14,486 nt of DNA, taken from the NCBI GenBank assembly GCA_016207545.1, contig JACQPO010000125.1:1-14486 (forward strand), given 5' to 3'. The position numbers were made by a program, and so were the translations under genes. This DNA is from Methanobacteriota archaeon. Its GTDB lineage: Archaea > Thermoplasmatota > Thermoplasmata > RBG-16-68-12 > EA-27. Each line of letters begins with the position of its first letter. The stretch's first letter is position 1. The notes below the pieces were generated by a model. The model was given only the letters and a program-made list of their open reading frames with translations, was not told where the DNA came from and made no database searches. Shown one piece after another: positions 7,738 to 14,486 of this stretch.

Positions 7738-9564
7738 CTAGCGACCCGGGGGCATGCCGCCCGGGGAGGGCGGCTGGCCCTGCGCGAGCGCGTCTCGGAC
7801 GATTTTCATCGTATCGTCGGGGTCCTTGTAGTACGACGACACGATCCGGGCGACCTCGCGGTAGTTCGCGAAGCCGACCTTCCTCATGTAGTCGAAGATG
7901 TCGATCCGCCGCTTGACTTCCTGTTCCATGCGGCGCTGGCTCCAGTTCCGGGCCAGCATGATCTTCTCGTAAACGTACGAGTGGCCGCTGTAGTTGAACG
8001 TGTCGTCCGCCGGGTTCCACGTGTATGCGGAGTTCGTGATCAGCTCGTTGCTCTCCGGGTCCGTCCCGACGATCTCGATGAGCGCCTTGACCCGCCGGGT
8101 CATGTCCGTGCCGACCTTGACCTGCGCCTGGAGGAGGACGAGGTCGAGGGCGGCGACGAGGGCACGCGGCAAGTTGATCGGGTCGTTCTCGAGCCGGTGG
8201 ACCATGGACTGCACGTCGTCCGCGTGAAACGTCGTGTATGCGGACTTCCCGGTCGCCATTGCCTGGAAGACGACGAACGCCTCCGCGCCTCGAACCTCAC
8301 CGACCATCAGGTACTGCGGCCGCTGCCGGAGGGCCGCGCTGAGCAGGTCAAACATGTCGATTTCGCCCGCGGTCCGGCCAGAGGCGGACTTGCCGCCAAA
8401 GCCTGCGCGGGTGAGGAGGGGCACCCAGTTCTCGTGGGGGAGGTTCAGCTCCCGGGTGTCCTCGATGCTCACGATCTTCATCTGGGGCGGGATGAACAGC
8501 AGGATCGCGTTCAGGGTCGTCGTCTTGCCGCTCGCCGTGCCGCCGCAGATGAGCATACTCTGCCCGTTCTCGATCGCGAGCCACATGTACGCCATCATGT
8601 CGAGGCTCATCGTCTTGAACCGAATCAGGTCGAGCGGCGTGAACGGATTCTCCCGGAATCGCCGAATCGTGAACGAGGAGCCGCGCTTCGTGACGTGCTT
8701 GCCGAGGGTCGCCTGCAGCCGCGACCCGTCCGGAATCGTCGCGTCCAGCATCGGCTGCGCGACGGAGATGTGCTTCCCGGACTTCTGGGCGAGCCACACG
8801 ACGAACTGGTCCAGCTCCTGTTCCGAAGTGAACCTTAGGTTCGACGGAATCGAACCGTACTTCCGGTGGTAGATGTAGAACGGGATGTTGACCCCGTCGC
8901 AGCTCACGTCCTCCACGTTGGGGTCGATCATGACGACGTCGACGGCGGAGAACCGGATGAAGTCTCGGATGATGAAGTACATGATGCGTTCCTTGCTCAC
9001 GGGGTGTAGGTTGACCCCCAGCTCCCGGAGCAACCCGTCGACAATCCGTCGGAGGTACGTCTCCTTCTCCTTGGGGTTCACGTCCTCGACAAGTTCGAGC
9101 GACTCGACGAGGATCTCCTTGAGCACCTCGAGGAGCTCCTCTTCCTCCTCGATGAGCTTGGGCTCGATGACCTCGTAGAAGTACTCGTTCACCATCGTGT
9201 TGTAGAGGACCCGCACGTAGGAGTAGTTCGGCAGGATCGGCTGGACCTCAATCTCGTGGAGGTTCGGGTCCACGATCTTGGGGATTGTCGTGACCTTCCC
9301 GAGGGTCGCCTCCTCGACGCCCTTGACGCGCGGTGCGAGAACCTTGACGCCTTTGCTGCCCAACAGGCGGTGGAAGTACCGCTTCTTGATGCTGTCGAGG
9401 GCCGCGAAAATCGCGTTCCGCTTCTTCTCCTCGATCTGCTGGAGCATCTCCGCGGCCTCCTCCCGCGCCCGCTCGGCGGCGAGGAGCTGGGCCGCGGCGC
9501 GCTGCTCCTTCCGCGTCAGTTCCTCGATCTCCGTTTGGTAGTCCTTTCCGGCTGCTTTCGCCAC
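7738..9564 (-). CDS. Type IV filament / type II secretion motor ATPase (ATPase 2, GspE/TadA/FlaI superfamily)
   Basis: This 608-residue cytoplasmic hexameric ATPase should power assembly or retraction of a type IV filament. It has Walker A GGTASGKT (G341-T348, K347), an Asp box VSIEDTRE just after, Walker B MVGEVRG with glutamate E423, and a His box TTFHADD with H447, so all nucleotide-handling motifs are intact. The segment SSFTIRRF before the Walker A carries conserved arginines. Residues ~1-60 are a charged, alanine-rich likely coiled coil that ATPase 1 lacks, and the C-terminus ends in a Pro/Gly-rich tail. Start is GTG with SD GAGGTGA at 9568-9574 fused to the stop of the TadC-type gene, 8 bases upstream. 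Last gene of the operon. The catalytic core is closely similar to ATPase 1 (roughly half identical by eye). Whether it extends, retracts or pairs with ATPase 1 is unknown. Confidence 0.9.
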   Translation of the reverse strand: MAKAAGKDYQTEIEELTRKEQRAAAQLLAAERAREEAAEMLQQIEEKKRNAIFAALDSIKKRYFHRLLGSKGVKVLAPRVKGVEEATLGKVTTIPKIVDPNLHEIEVQPILPNYSYVRVLYNTMVNEYFYEVIEPKLIEEEEELLEVLKEILVESLELVEDVNPKEKETYLRRIVDGLLRELGVNLHPVSKERIMYFIIRDFIRFSAVDVVMIDPNVEDVSCDGVNIPFYIYHRKYGSIPSNLRFTSEQELDQFVVWLAQKSGKHISVAQPMLDATIPDGSRLQATLGKHVTKRGSSFTIRRFRENPFTPLDLIRFKTMSLDMMAYMWLAIENGQSMLICGGTASGKTTTLNAILLFIPPQMKIVSIEDTRELNLPHENWVPLLTRAGFGGKSASGRTAGEIDMFDLLSAALRQRPQYLMVGEVRGAEAFVVFQAMATGKSAYTTFHADDVQSMVHRLENDPINLPRALVAALDLVLLQAQVKVGTDMTRRVKALIEIVGTDPESNELITNSAYTWNPADDTFNYSGHSYVYEKIMLARNWSQRRMEQEVKRRIDIFDYMRKVGFANYREVARIVSSYYKDPDDTMKIVRDALAQGQPPSPGGMPPGR

Positions 9565-9567
9565 GGT

Positions 9568-9574
9568 TCACCTC
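9568..9574 (-). promoter_or_regulatory. Shine-Dalgarno site of ATPase 2, overlapping the previous stop
   Basis: On the minus strand TGA (9575-9573) runs directly into GAGGTGA, three bases before the GTG at 9564. The same TGAGGTGA junction precedes ATPase 1. It fixes the GTG start and suggests coupled translation with the TadC-type gene. Confidence 0.7.
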
Positions 9575-10505
9575 AGATGAGCTGGAAGCTGATGAGCGCG
9601 ATCACGAGCATGAGGAACGAGTGTCGGAGCCCGTTCGAGATCCGACCGTTGTCGAGCACCCCCGCGAGGACGCCATCCCCGAACGCATGCACGATGGCCG
9701 CGATGAAGAACGCGATCTGGATGCCGAGCACGACGTCCTCGATGTTCGTCGGCAGGATGCCCGGGATCGTCTGTCCGGACTCCTCCGCCTGCTCGCCCAG
9801 CGCCCGGGACGTCTCGAGGATCTTGGGCAGGAACGTTACGTTCAGGATCCAGATCGTGACGAGGAACACCATGAACGAGATGTAGATGACCGCGATGTAC
9901 GTCGACATCGCGATCTTCCGCTCGTCCTCTGTCAGTTGCTGCTCCTTCGCATCATGGCTGACCATCGTGAGCACGTCCGCGACGTCACCGCCGGCGTCGC
10001 TGCTCTTCACGATGATGCTCACGACCCGGTTGACCATCGGCGTGTTCACCCGCTGGGAGAACAGCCGGAGGGCCTCCGTCGCGGGTACGCCCCAGCTGAT
10101 CTGGGCCGCCATCTTCTTGATCTCCGGCGTCAGCCTGCCGTAGCGGCCGGACGAGGCGACGACGATGGCCTCCGCCAAGGTCATGCCGAACCGGCCGGCC
10201 TCCGCAACGTCGCGGAGGAACTCCGGCAGCCGGCGCTCAATCTGCTTGATGTTTCGCTGCTTGCGGGCCATGTAGAATCCGTATGGGCCCGTGAACGCGG
10301 CAATCCCGATGACGACGAAGTTGAGGAACCGCTTCGCGGGGACCTCGCCGGTGCGGAAGGACAGGCTCACGGAGTCGATGAGGTTGAGAACGCCGATGAA
10401 CGTGAATACGGCGAACAGGCCAAGGCCGAGGCCCAGCACGAGGCGGGTCCGGTCCTTCTTCTGATAGAGGCGGACGCGGGCCTCCTCAAGCTCCTTTCGG
10501 GCCAC
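9573..10505 (-). CDS. TadC-type platform protein (GspF family)
   Basis: This 310-residue inner-membrane protein belongs to the GspF/TadC family, the platform on which motor ATPase and filament assemble. Predicted membrane helices lie near residues 22-44, 60-80, 200-226, 257-284 and 293-310. The cytoplasmic GspF domain (~93-200) contains the family pattern LPEFLRDVAEAGRFGMTLAEA, and SDAGGDVADVL near 169-179. Start is GTG, one base after the stop of the TadB-type gene, with SD AGGAGG at 10512-10517 inside that gene, so translation is probably coupled. The spacing and partner argue for a heteromeric TadB/TadC platform rather than the single large ArlJ (FlaJ) of archaella. Confidence 0.85.
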   Translation of the reverse strand: MARKELEEARVRLYQKKDRTRLVLGLGLGLFAVFTFIGVLNLIDSVSLSFRTGEVPAKRFLNFVVIGIAAFTGPYGFYMARKQRNIKQIERRLPEFLRDVAEAGRFGMTLAEAIVVASSGRYGRLTPEIKKMAAQISWGVPATEALRLFSQRVNTPMVNRVVSIIVKSSDAGGDVADVLTMVSHDAKEQQLTEDERKIAMSTYIAVIYISFMVFLVTIWILNVTFLPKILETSRALGEQAEESGQTIPGILPTNIEDVVLGIQIAFFIAAIVHAFGDGVLAGVLDNGRISNGLRHSFLMLVIALISFQLI

Positions 10506-10506
10506 G

Positions 10507-11565
10507 TCAGGCCTCCTGTTCCATGTTCCAGATCACGAAGATGAACCCGAACTGGGACAACGGTATCATGAAGCCCACCACCGCGTACAACAGCGTGATG
10601 ACGCCGCCGCTCTGCCCGCGACTGATGAGGGCCATGATCGCCATAATGACGACGAGGAACAGCGGGAACGCGACGACGACCGTCACGAACGCCTCGGCGA
10701 GCATGCCGAGCGTCTCCATCTTCTTCCGCATCTCGAGCCGGTCTTCCTTCTCGAACTGCTCCGCCTTCATGAGGAAGTACGGCTTGAGCTGACCGCCGCT
10801 CGTGCTCGTCGTCACGACGCCTTGGAGGAAGTCCTGGAACTTCGGGCTCGGGCTTCGGGCGGACCCCCGCTTGACCGCGGTCAGGATGTCGAGGCCGAGC
10901 AGCTCCGTGTCGCGGGTGATCCATTCCGCCTCCTTCGCGACCTCCCCGTAGACGGGCTGGCGGCTCAGCTCCTTGAAGATCACGTCGACGGGGACGTCCG
11001 CGGACGCCATCGCGGAGATGAACGACATCGTGGAGGTGATGCGGGCGTCGATCTTCCGAGCCCGCTTCTTCGCCGCCGTGGCGGGCCTGCCCTTGTACAG
11101 GACGCCGCCGGGGAACCCGAAGAAATACGCGTATCCGAGGAGGAGCGGGACGCCCGCGATCGCGAACAGGAAGACGACGAGGAACAGGACCGGGACCTGC
11201 AGCGCGAAGAACAGGAGGCCGAGCACGACCGCCAAGACTGAAGAGATCGCGGCGATGAGCGTGATCGTCATCCAAGCGAACGCGAGGTACTCCTCGGGCC
11301 GCATCCGGATGTGGGCCTTGATCAGGTTCTCCTCGAGCTCCTCGTTCTCCGTGTAGCGGGACAGCACGAACGGCCCCATGACCCGCCAACAAAACTCCTG
11401 GTACGCGGTGAGCGGGACCGTGACGGGCTTCGCGCCCTTCGGGAGCTTGATGAGCCGAGGCTTGAGTGCGAGCTTCGTCTCCTCCTCCCCCGGCCGGAAC
11501 CGCTTCGTCTTCGTCAGCGTGCGGCGTGTCTCCAGCTGTCCGAACGTCGCGCCCTCGCTAGCCAC
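10507..11565 (-). CDS. TadB-type platform protein (GspF family)
   Basis: This 352-residue inner-membrane protein is the first of two GspF-family platform subunits. A long, basic, soluble N-terminus (~1-90) is followed by membrane helices near 95-118 and 122-148, a cytoplasmic GspF domain (~172-285, with RITSTMSFISAMASADVPVD at its start), and helices near 290-314 and 322-346. Start is GTG (MASEGATFG); its first bases overlap the end of ATPase 1 by 8 (GTGGCTAG shares the TAG stop), a sign of coupled translation. Only a G-rich run precedes it, not a good Shine-Dalgarno site. It should dock ATPase 1, ATPase 2 or both. Family assignment is firm; the TadB label rests on position before a TadC-like partner. 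Confidence 0.85.
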   Translation of the reverse strand: MASEGATFGQLETRRTLTKTKRFRPGEEETKLALKPRLIKLPKGAKPVTVPLTAYQEFCWRVMGPFVLSRYTENEELEENLIKAHIRMRPEEYLAFAWMTITLIAAISSVLAVVLGLLFFALQVPVLFLVVFLFAIAGVPLLLGYAYFFGFPGGVLYKGRPATAAKKRARKIDARITSTMSFISAMASADVPVDVIFKELSRQPVYGEVAKEAEWITRDTELLGLDILTAVKRGSARSPSPKFQDFLQGVVTTSTSGGQLKPYFLMKAEQFEKEDRLEMRKKMETLGMLAEAFVTVVVAFPLFLVVIMAIMALISRGQSGGVITLLYAVVGFMIPLSQFGFIFVIWNMEQEA

Positions 11566-13216
11566 CGCCTTCGCCCCCCGGAAGCGGCGGCGAGCCGCGC
11601 GGCTCGCGCACCCATCCCATCTCGTCCCGGATCCGCTTCGCGGTCTCCTCCGGGTACTGGTAGTACGAGACCACGATGTTCGCGATCTCGCGGAAGTTCA
11701 GCAGGTTCTTCTCGGCCATGTAGTTGATGATGTCCACGCGGCGCTGGAACTCCTCTTCCATCTCCTCGTGGGTCATGTTCTTCATTTCCATGATCTCGTC
11801 GAACAGGAACGAGTGGCCCTTGTAGATGAACGAGTCCGTCGCAGGGTCCCATTCGTAGACCGTGTTCGTGATCAACTCGTTCGTCTCCGGCTCGAAGCCG
11901 ACGAGTTCCACGACTTGCGTGATGCGCCGCACGGTGGAGTCACCGACGCGCGCGTGCTTCTGGATGACGACGAAGTTGAGCGCGGTCAGGAGGATCCGCG
12001 GGGTGTTAATCGGCGGGTTCTCCAGACGGTTGACCATGCTCTTCACGCTGTCCGCGTGCATCGTGCTCATCGTCGGGTGGCCCGTCGCCATGGCCTGAAA
12101 CATCGTGTACGTCTCTTTCCCGCGGACCTCGCCGACGATGATATAGTTCGGGCGCTGCCGCAACGCCGCGCGCACGAGGTCGAACATGTCGATCTCGCCA
12201 GGGGCCTTGCCATCGGGCCCCCGCTCGCCGATGCCCGAGCGCGTCGTGCCGGGAATCCAGTTTTCGTGGGGCAGGTTAATCTCCCGGGTGTCCTCGATGC
12301 TCACGATCTTCGCGCCTGGCCGGATGAACAGGGCCGCGCTGTTCAGCGTGGCGGTCTTTCCGCTCGCGGTCCCGCCGCACACCATCATGGACTTGCCGTG
12401 CTCGACCGCAATCCAGACGTATGCGACCATCTCCGGGCTGGCGGTGCCGAACGTGATCAGCTCCACCGGCGTGAACGGGTTCTCCTTGAACCGCCGAATC
12501 GTGAACGAGGAGCCGCGGGTCGTGACCTCCCGGGCGTACGTCGCCTGGACGCGGTGCCCCTCGTGCGTCGTCCCGTCGAGGATTGGGTTCGCCACGGAGA
12601 TCTGCTTTCCGCACCGCTGACCAAGGGACACGACGAAACTGTTCAGGACCTCGTCGTCGGCGAACACGATGTTCGTCTTGAGGGACTCGTACTTCTGGTG
12701 GAAGATGAACAGCGGGATTGCGACGCCGTCGCAGCTCACGTCCTCGATCCGCACGTCGCTCATGAAGGCGTCGATCGGGCCGTAGCCAACGAAGTCCCGG
12801 GTGATGTAATACCCAAGCTTCTCGCGGGTGGACGGCTCGAGCTTGATGACGCGGGACTTCAGGAACGACTCCACAGCCTCCTTGAGGTATTGCTCCTTGT
12901 CCTTCGTCGCCATCTTCTCCCATTCGTACTCGAGCGTGCGGTTCAGCGCGTCCTTGATCGAGGCGAGCAGCTGGGTCTCCTTCTCCTCGAGCTGGGGTTC
13001 CCAGACCTCGTAGACGTATTCCGCCTCCTCCCGGTCGTACACGACGCGTCCGTACGCATATGGCTCGCGGACGGGGAACACCTCGATCTCGTCGAAGCGG
13101 GTCTCGTCCAGCGCCGGGATTTTCGTGAGATAGGAGCCGCGGGTGCCCTCCCACTTCGCGGACAAGGCGAGCGCGCCCTTGGGCATCATGACCTTCCGGA
13201 GTTTCTTGCGCCCCAC
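11558..13216 (-). CDS. Type IV filament / type II secretion motor ATPase (ATPase 1, GspE/TadA/FlaI superfamily)
   Basis: This 552-residue cytoplasmic ATPase is the first of two motors in the operon. It has Walker A GGTASGKT (G281-T288, K287), Asp box VSIEDTRE, Walker B IVGEVRG with E363, and His box STMHADS with H387, all intact. The N-domain (~1-230) includes IEDVSCDGV and the arginine-bearing SSFTIRRF segment. The C-terminal part after the ATPase core (NELITNTVYEWDP onward) matches the equivalent stretch of ATPase 2. It lacks the ~50-residue N-terminal coiled coil of ATPase 2 and ends in a Gly/Pro-rich tail. Start is GTG (MGRKKLRKVMMPKG), chosen because SD GAGGTGA (13221-13227) lies four bases upstream and overlaps the pilin-like gene's stop. 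Its position beside the pilin-like gene suggests it is the assembly motor, an inference only. Confidence 0.9.
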   Translation of the reverse strand: MGRKKLRKVMMPKGALALSAKWEGTRGSYLTKIPALDETRFDEIEVFPVREPYAYGRVVYDREEAEYVYEVWEPQLEEKETQLLASIKDALNRTLEYEWEKMATKDKEQYLKEAVESFLKSRVIKLEPSTREKLGYYITRDFVGYGPIDAFMSDVRIEDVSCDGVAIPLFIFHQKYESLKTNIVFADDEVLNSFVVSLGQRCGKQISVANPILDGTTHEGHRVQATYAREVTTRGSSFTIRRFKENPFTPVELITFGTASPEMVAYVWIAVEHGKSMMVCGGTASGKTATLNSAALFIRPGAKIVSIEDTREINLPHENWIPGTTRSGIGERGPDGKAPGEIDMFDLVRAALRQRPNYIIVGEVRGKETYTMFQAMATGHPTMSTMHADSVKSMVNRLENPPINTPRILLTALNFVVIQKHARVGDSTVRRITQVVELVGFEPETNELITNTVYEWDPATDSFIYKGHSFLFDEIMEMKNMTHEEMEEEFQRRVDIINYMAEKNLLNFREIANIVVSYYQYPEETAKRIRDEMGWVREPRGSPPLPGGEGGG

Positions 13217-13220
13217 CTTC

Positions 13221-13227
13221 TCACCTC
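13221..13227 (-). promoter_or_regulatory. Shine-Dalgarno site of ATPase 1, overlapping the previous stop
   Basis: The TGA stop of the pilin-like gene (13228-13226) is the front of TGAGGTGA, and GTG follows four bases after GAGGTGA. This decides for the GTG at 13216 over the in-frame ATGs at codons 10-11 and suggests coupled translation. Confidence 0.75.
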
Positions 13228-14293
13228 AGAGGCCGACCTCGTTCCCCCGCTCCCCGGCCGCCACGTTCACGTACGCGTGGAGGACGCGGAATGTCGAGAT
13301 GGGGGAGGGCGAGTCGAACTTGAACTGGAGGACCAGGCTGTACCGCTGGATGATCGGGTTCCAGATCGACCGGAGGGAGAAGTACGGGTTGTCGATTTGG
13401 AGCTGGATCGCCCGCTTACCCTCGAATACGGCGGTGAAGTCGTATCCCGGCTGGCCCTGGTAGGCCGCCGCCGGGACGCCGTACGCAAGCCCAAGCGTGT
13501 CGTTCAGGAAGCGGAACCACGCAGGCCCGTACGCGGTCGACGCGTTGACGTACACGTCCGTGAGCAGGTCGCCGTACTCCTGGAGGTCCACGGAAATCAC
13601 GCGGGCCTGGATACCTTCCGCGCCGATCCCCGCGACCCCGCCCGTGCCGAACAGGTCGATGAGCGTGAAGTCGATTTCCGCGCTGTTGTTCGCGACGAAC
13701 GCGCGGAAGGACGGCTCGCCCTTGACGACTTGGCCGTCCGCCTGCGCCCGGATCAGGGCGCCGTTCTCGTAGACGATGGACTGCTGCGGGAAGTACCGGT
13801 TGAACACGTGGAGGCGGACGTTGCCGCCGCATCCCTCAGGCCGACCCTGGCTGTCCACGCAGTTCAGACCCTCCGCGACCGTCGTCGCGTTGCCGCTGAT
13901 GCTGTACTGGAACCACAGGCTCCAGGCGGATCTCGTCTGGTTGATCGTCAATTCCCCGATCGTGGGCGAGGAGAAGATGGGGACTCCGTCCACCCCTAGC
14001 TTCACAGAAGAGAACGTCGTGACGGGGATGTAGTGGCGGTTCACGATTTGCGCGGTCTGCGCCGCCAGGGTCTGGAGGTCGATATTGCTCTTGAATACGC
14101 CCATCTGGCCGAGCGCCTCGCCCATGTGGCCGGCCTCGGAGTCTTTCATCCACACCGGGACGTACTGGTTCGTGATCAGGGAGAGGAAGGTGAGGAACAC
14201 AAGGAGGGCCATGATCGTGCCCACGGTCGAAGCCACGCCCTCCTCGTTCCAGGACTTGTGAGGACGGAACCTACGTCGCAAGAGAGGGGTCAC
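13226..14293 (-). CDS. Pilin-like secreted protein with class III-type N-terminus
   Basis: This 355-residue protein has a short basic N-terminus (LLRRRFRPHKSWNEEG) followed by one hydrophobic helix (~21-41, STVGTIMALLVFLTFLSLI). That layout fits archaeal type IV pilin/archaellin precursors, which are cut after a glycine by a PibD/EppA-like prepilin peptidase; G19-V20 is the likely site. The rest is a large beta-rich extracellular domain with VNASTAYGP, LRLHVFNRY-like strands and several N-glycosylation sequons. It is about twice the length of typical archaeal pilins, so it may be a minor or tip pilin rather than the main subunit. Start is GTG, first in the operon, with a ~24-base leader and no nearby Shine-Dalgarno sequence. 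The full-length family is not recognised; the function rests on the N-terminus and its neighbours. Confidence 0.65.
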   Translation of the reverse strand: MTPLLRRRFRPHKSWNEEGVASTVGTIMALLVFLTFLSLITNQYVPVWMKDSEAGHMGEALGQMGVFKSNIDLQTLAAQTAQIVNRHYIPVTTFSSVKLGVDGVPIFSSPTIGELTINQTRSAWSLWFQYSISGNATTVAEGLNCVDSQGRPEGCGGNVRLHVFNRYFPQQSIVYENGALIRAQADGQVVKGEPSFRAFVANNSAEIDFTLIDLFGTGGVAGIGAEGIQARVISVDLQEYGDLLTDVYVNASTAYGPAWFRFLNDTLGLAYGVPAAAYQGQPGYDFTAVFEGKRAIQLQIDNPYFSLRSIWNPIIQRYSLVLQFKFDSPSPISTFRVLHAYVNVAAGERGNEVGL

Positions 14294-14314
14294 CGCCAGA
14301 ACCGGTGGGGCTCC

Positions 14315-14329
14315 GGTTGGCGACCAACC
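14315..14329. promoter_or_regulatory. Perfect inverted repeat at the operon's predicted transcription start
   Basis: GGTTGG-CGA-CCAACC is a 6-3-6 palindrome between the TATA box (14339-14347) and the GTG at 14293. It overlaps the predicted transcription start near 14317, where a repressor would block RNA polymerase. A second repeat, AACCGG (14300-14305) with CCGGTT (14313-14318), shares bases with it, so RNA could fold one way or the other. Either may be chance in GC-rich DNA. Confidence 0.3.
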
Positions 14330-14338
14330 CGACTATGT

Positions 14339-14347
14339 GTATATAAC
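14339..14347 (-). promoter_or_regulatory. TATA box for the filament operon
   Basis: Read on the minus strand the bases are GTTATATAC, an AT-rich island about 46-54 bases before the GTG at 14293. Transcription would start near 14317, giving a leader of about 24 bases. No other promoter-like sequence is seen inside the operon, whose genes are separated by 9 bases or fewer. Confidence 0.65.
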
Positions 14348-14469
14348 CATGTTGATGAGATTATGCGGAGCCGAGAACAAATGGTGTTTCCCATCAGGCA
14401 AACATGATTCTCAAGGACGCGAATTCCGACGGTGCGCCTGCCATCCTTCGTCTCGCACCGAGGGGAAAA

Positions 14470-14478
14470 CGTTTAAGC
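14470..14478 (+). promoter_or_regulatory. TATA-like box for a gene beyond the right edge
   Basis: CGTTTAAGC is preceded by a purine-rich AGGGGAAAA (14461-14469) that suits an archaeal BRE, pointing rightward. It resembles the reductase TATA box (CTTAAAAGC). The transcript would start beyond the window end, so the gene cannot be seen. Confidence 0.45.
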
Positions 14479-14486
14479 CGGCCGCC

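Noticed and set aside
7354..8838. 494-codon plus-strand frame from the giant gene's end into ATPase 2
   Set aside because: Crosses the convergent 3' ends and runs antisense to the conserved Walker B and His-box region of ATPase 2; a shadow.
11378..13999. 873-codon plus-strand frame across ATPase 1 and the pilin-like gene
   Set aside because: It spans several real minus-strand genes and contains no recognisable domains; a GC-bias shadow.
1..14486. CRISPR arrays, insertion sequences, tRNA or rRNA genes
   Set aside because: No regularly spaced repeats, transposase-like protein, terminal repeats or RNA core motifs were seen anywhere in the window.

Overview
The window looks archaeal. It carries a digeranylgeranylglycerophospholipid reductase, a step of archaeal membrane-lipid synthesis. 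Promoters have TATA-type boxes about 25 bases before the expected transcription start, and an archaeal pilus/secretion machine is encoded in the FlaI/Tad style. The DNA is GC-rich with strong third-codon-position GC, so long antisense ORFs appear everywhere as shadows. A GC-rich Thermoplasmatota (or related Euryarchaeota) lineage is my inference from gene content and protein style; no taxonomic marker gene is present.

Layout. Bases 1-111 are the 3' end of a plus-strand gene I cannot identify. Bases 112-623 hold nothing I can call a gene. The lipid reductase lies at 624-1829 on the minus strand. A 227-base divergent spacer (1830-2056) carries back-to-back promoters for the reductase and for a very large plus-strand gene (2057-7627). 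That gene encodes a 1856-residue cell-surface protein: signal peptide, two copies of a beta-helix/Ig-like/three-CARDB block, one membrane helix near the C-terminus, then a cytoplasmic tail with three zinc-ribbon-like cysteine pairs-of-pairs and a charged tail. It converges on a five-gene minus-strand operon read from 14293 down to 7738.

The operon order is: a pilin-like protein with a class III-type N-terminus, secretion ATPase 1, a TadB-type platform protein, a TadC-type platform protein, and secretion ATPase 2. Genes are separated by 1-9 bases or overlap by 8, all start with GTG, and three junctions have clear Shine-Dalgarno sequences inside or across the preceding stop. A TATA box at about 14339-14347 precedes it, with a perfect inverted repeat near the predicted transcription start.

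Interpretation. The operon probably builds one type IV filament of the archaeal Tad/Epd-like kind, which uses two separate GspF-family platform proteins. The odd point is two complete, paralogous motor ATPases in one transcription unit. The giant CARDB/zinc-ribbon protein next door may be a surface adhesin or sensor whose tail reaches the cytoplasm. A link to the pilus rests only on adjacency.
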